The notes below the pieces were generated by a model. The model worked only from the letters and a program-made list of their open reading frames with translations, made no database searches and was not told the DNA's origin. From the NCBI GenBank assembly GCA_964194935.1, contig CAXMOL010000183.1, positions 1 to 5,972 on the forward strand: DNA of 5,972 nt, written 5' to 3'. How positions within the stretch are numbered: position 1 is the stretch's first letter; the number at the start of each line of letters is the position of its first letter. Position numbers and translations under genes: made by a program. This document shows, piece after piece, positions 5,310-5,972 of the stretch. This DNA is from JACZWZ01 sp964194935. Lineage in GTDB: Bacteria; Actinomycetota; Acidimicrobiia; Spongiisociales; UBA11373.

Positions 5310-5972
5310 AGTCGAAGGCATTCATGCGGTCACAGCTGCGGTCGCGGCTGGTCGAGTCGAACGGCTCGTCGTAGACGAGTCTCGAGCAAATGGCCTTGGT
5401 GACCTCATCGAGGCCGCCCGATCCGGTGGCGCCGGTGTCGAATTCGTCGATGACCTGCGGGCCATGGCGGCCAGCAGTGCTCCGCAGGGAGTAATGGCGG
5501 AGTGCCGACCCATCTCTCCCGTCCCGCTGGAGGTGGCGAGCCGGCGATCCAGCCCGACTGCACTGGTGGTGCTCGATCACCTGGAAGATCCGCGCAATGT
5601 CGGGGCAATAGCGCGCAGTGCTCTGGCTGCTGGTTTTACGGGACTTGTGATGTCGGGAAACCGTGCTGCGCCCCTCGGTGCTTCCGCCTTCAAGGCGGGT
5701 GCCGGGTCCTTTGAACATCTCGACCTCGTCGTTGTCGGGTCCATCGCCGCCGCGATCGACGATCTGAAGCGACAGGACGTGTGGACCGTGGGTCTCGATG
5801 GAGGAGGCGATCAGCCATTGTTCGGGTTGAGCCTGCTCACCGAGCCTGTTGCGATCGTGCTCGGTTCCGAGGGTGCGGGGTTGAGTCGTCTCGTGGCGGA
5901 GCGGGTAGACGTCCTCGCCGCCATCCCTCTCGACGCTCGCGTCGAGAGTCTCAACGCATCGGTGGCCGCAGC
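5284..5972 (+). CDS. rlmB: TrmH/SpoU-family 23S rRNA 2'-O-methyltransferase, RlmB type (3' end beyond the window)
   Basis: 229 complete codons are visible and the frame is still open at the window edge. RlmB transfers a methyl group from S-adenosylmethionine to the 2'-OH of 23S rRNA guanosine 2251 (E. coli numbering). The short N-terminal substrate-binding domain runs from VEGIHAVTAAVAAGRVERLVV to SSAPQGVMAE. The SPOUT knot domain then shows all three motifs: DPRNVGAIARSA (N105, R111), IVLGSEGAGLS (E196) and IPLDARVESLNASVAA (N224). Only about 15-25 residues should be missing. The start lies inside cysS in another frame. An in-frame TGA at 5263-5265 limits candidates to TTG 5269, ATG 5275 or ATG 5284. 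ATG 5284 is chosen because GAGG at 5271-5274 sits nine bases upstream. There is none of the long N-terminal extension seen in many actinobacterial homologues. The neighbour relation to cysS is conserved in M. tuberculosis (Rv3580c-Rv3579c) and B. subtilis. The exact target nucleotide is inferred from family and context. Confidence 0.9.
   Translation, partial: MARAGIGAEVEGIHAVTAAVAAGRVERLVVDESRANGLGDLIEAARSGGAGVEFVDDLRAMAASSAPQGVMAECRPISPVPLEVASRRSSPTALVVLDHLEDPRNVGAIARSALAAGFTGLVMSGNRAAPLGASAFKAGAGSFEHLDLVVVGSIAAAIDDLKRQDVWTVGLDGGGDQPLFGLSLLTEPVAIVLGSEGAGLSRLVAERVDVLAAIPLDARVESLNASVAA

Noticed and set aside
4527..5718. Large minus-strand open frames (195 and 256 aa) opposite cysS and rlmB
   Set aside because: They are antisense to two genes with complete motif sets, have Arg/Ser-rich composition and no known domain.

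Overview
The window is about 6 kb of GC-rich (roughly 60% by eye), gene-dense bacterial chromosome. Its backbone order carD - ispD - ispF - cysS - rlmB is the one known from Mycobacterium tuberculosis (Rv3583c to Rv3579c), so the source is most likely an actinomycete. The divergence of every protein from the mycobacterial versions, and a YacL-type PIN/TRAM membrane protein between carD and ispD, suggest a deep branch of Actinomycetota such as Acidimicrobiia. That lineage guess is inference from gene order and protein style, not from a search.

Layout. Bases 1-140 hold a probable carD promoter (-10 TACACT at 77-82), a perfect 8-bp hairpin at 93-114 and a Shine-Dalgarno at 131-135. From 141 to 3171 four genes run rightward as one tight operon: an unusual carD (IF2_N-like domain, ten KKPAA repeats, then a CarD domain), a four-TM PIN/TRAM protein, ispD and ispF. 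The gap between the first two is 15 bp, and the next two junctions are 4-bp GTGA stop/start overlaps. A glycerophosphodiester phosphodiesterase gene (3861 to 3151, minus strand) converges on ispF with a 21-bp overlap. A 44-bp divergent spacer separates it from cysS (3906-5309, plus strand). The last gene, an rlmB-type SPOUT methyltransferase, starts inside the 3' end of cysS and runs off the window, lacking only its final residues.

How they work together. IspD and IspF are two steps of the MEP isoprenoid pathway. CysS charges tRNA-Cys and RlmB methylates 23S rRNA, so the right half serves translation. CarD binds RNA polymerase and stabilises open promoter complexes, especially at rRNA and housekeeping promoters. 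The PIN/TRAM protein is probably a membrane-anchored RNA-acting protein of unknown substrate. This is mainly a housekeeping neighbourhood, and no mobile element, phage, CRISPR or defence genes were seen. The most unusual item is the CarD fusion: an RNA-polymerase-binding factor carrying a translation-factor-type N-terminal domain and a long histone-H1-like Lys/Pro/Ala tail. Secondary oddities are an IspF with substitutions at normally conserved active-site positions, a short IspD, and the phosphodiesterase gene inserted into the otherwise conserved cluster.
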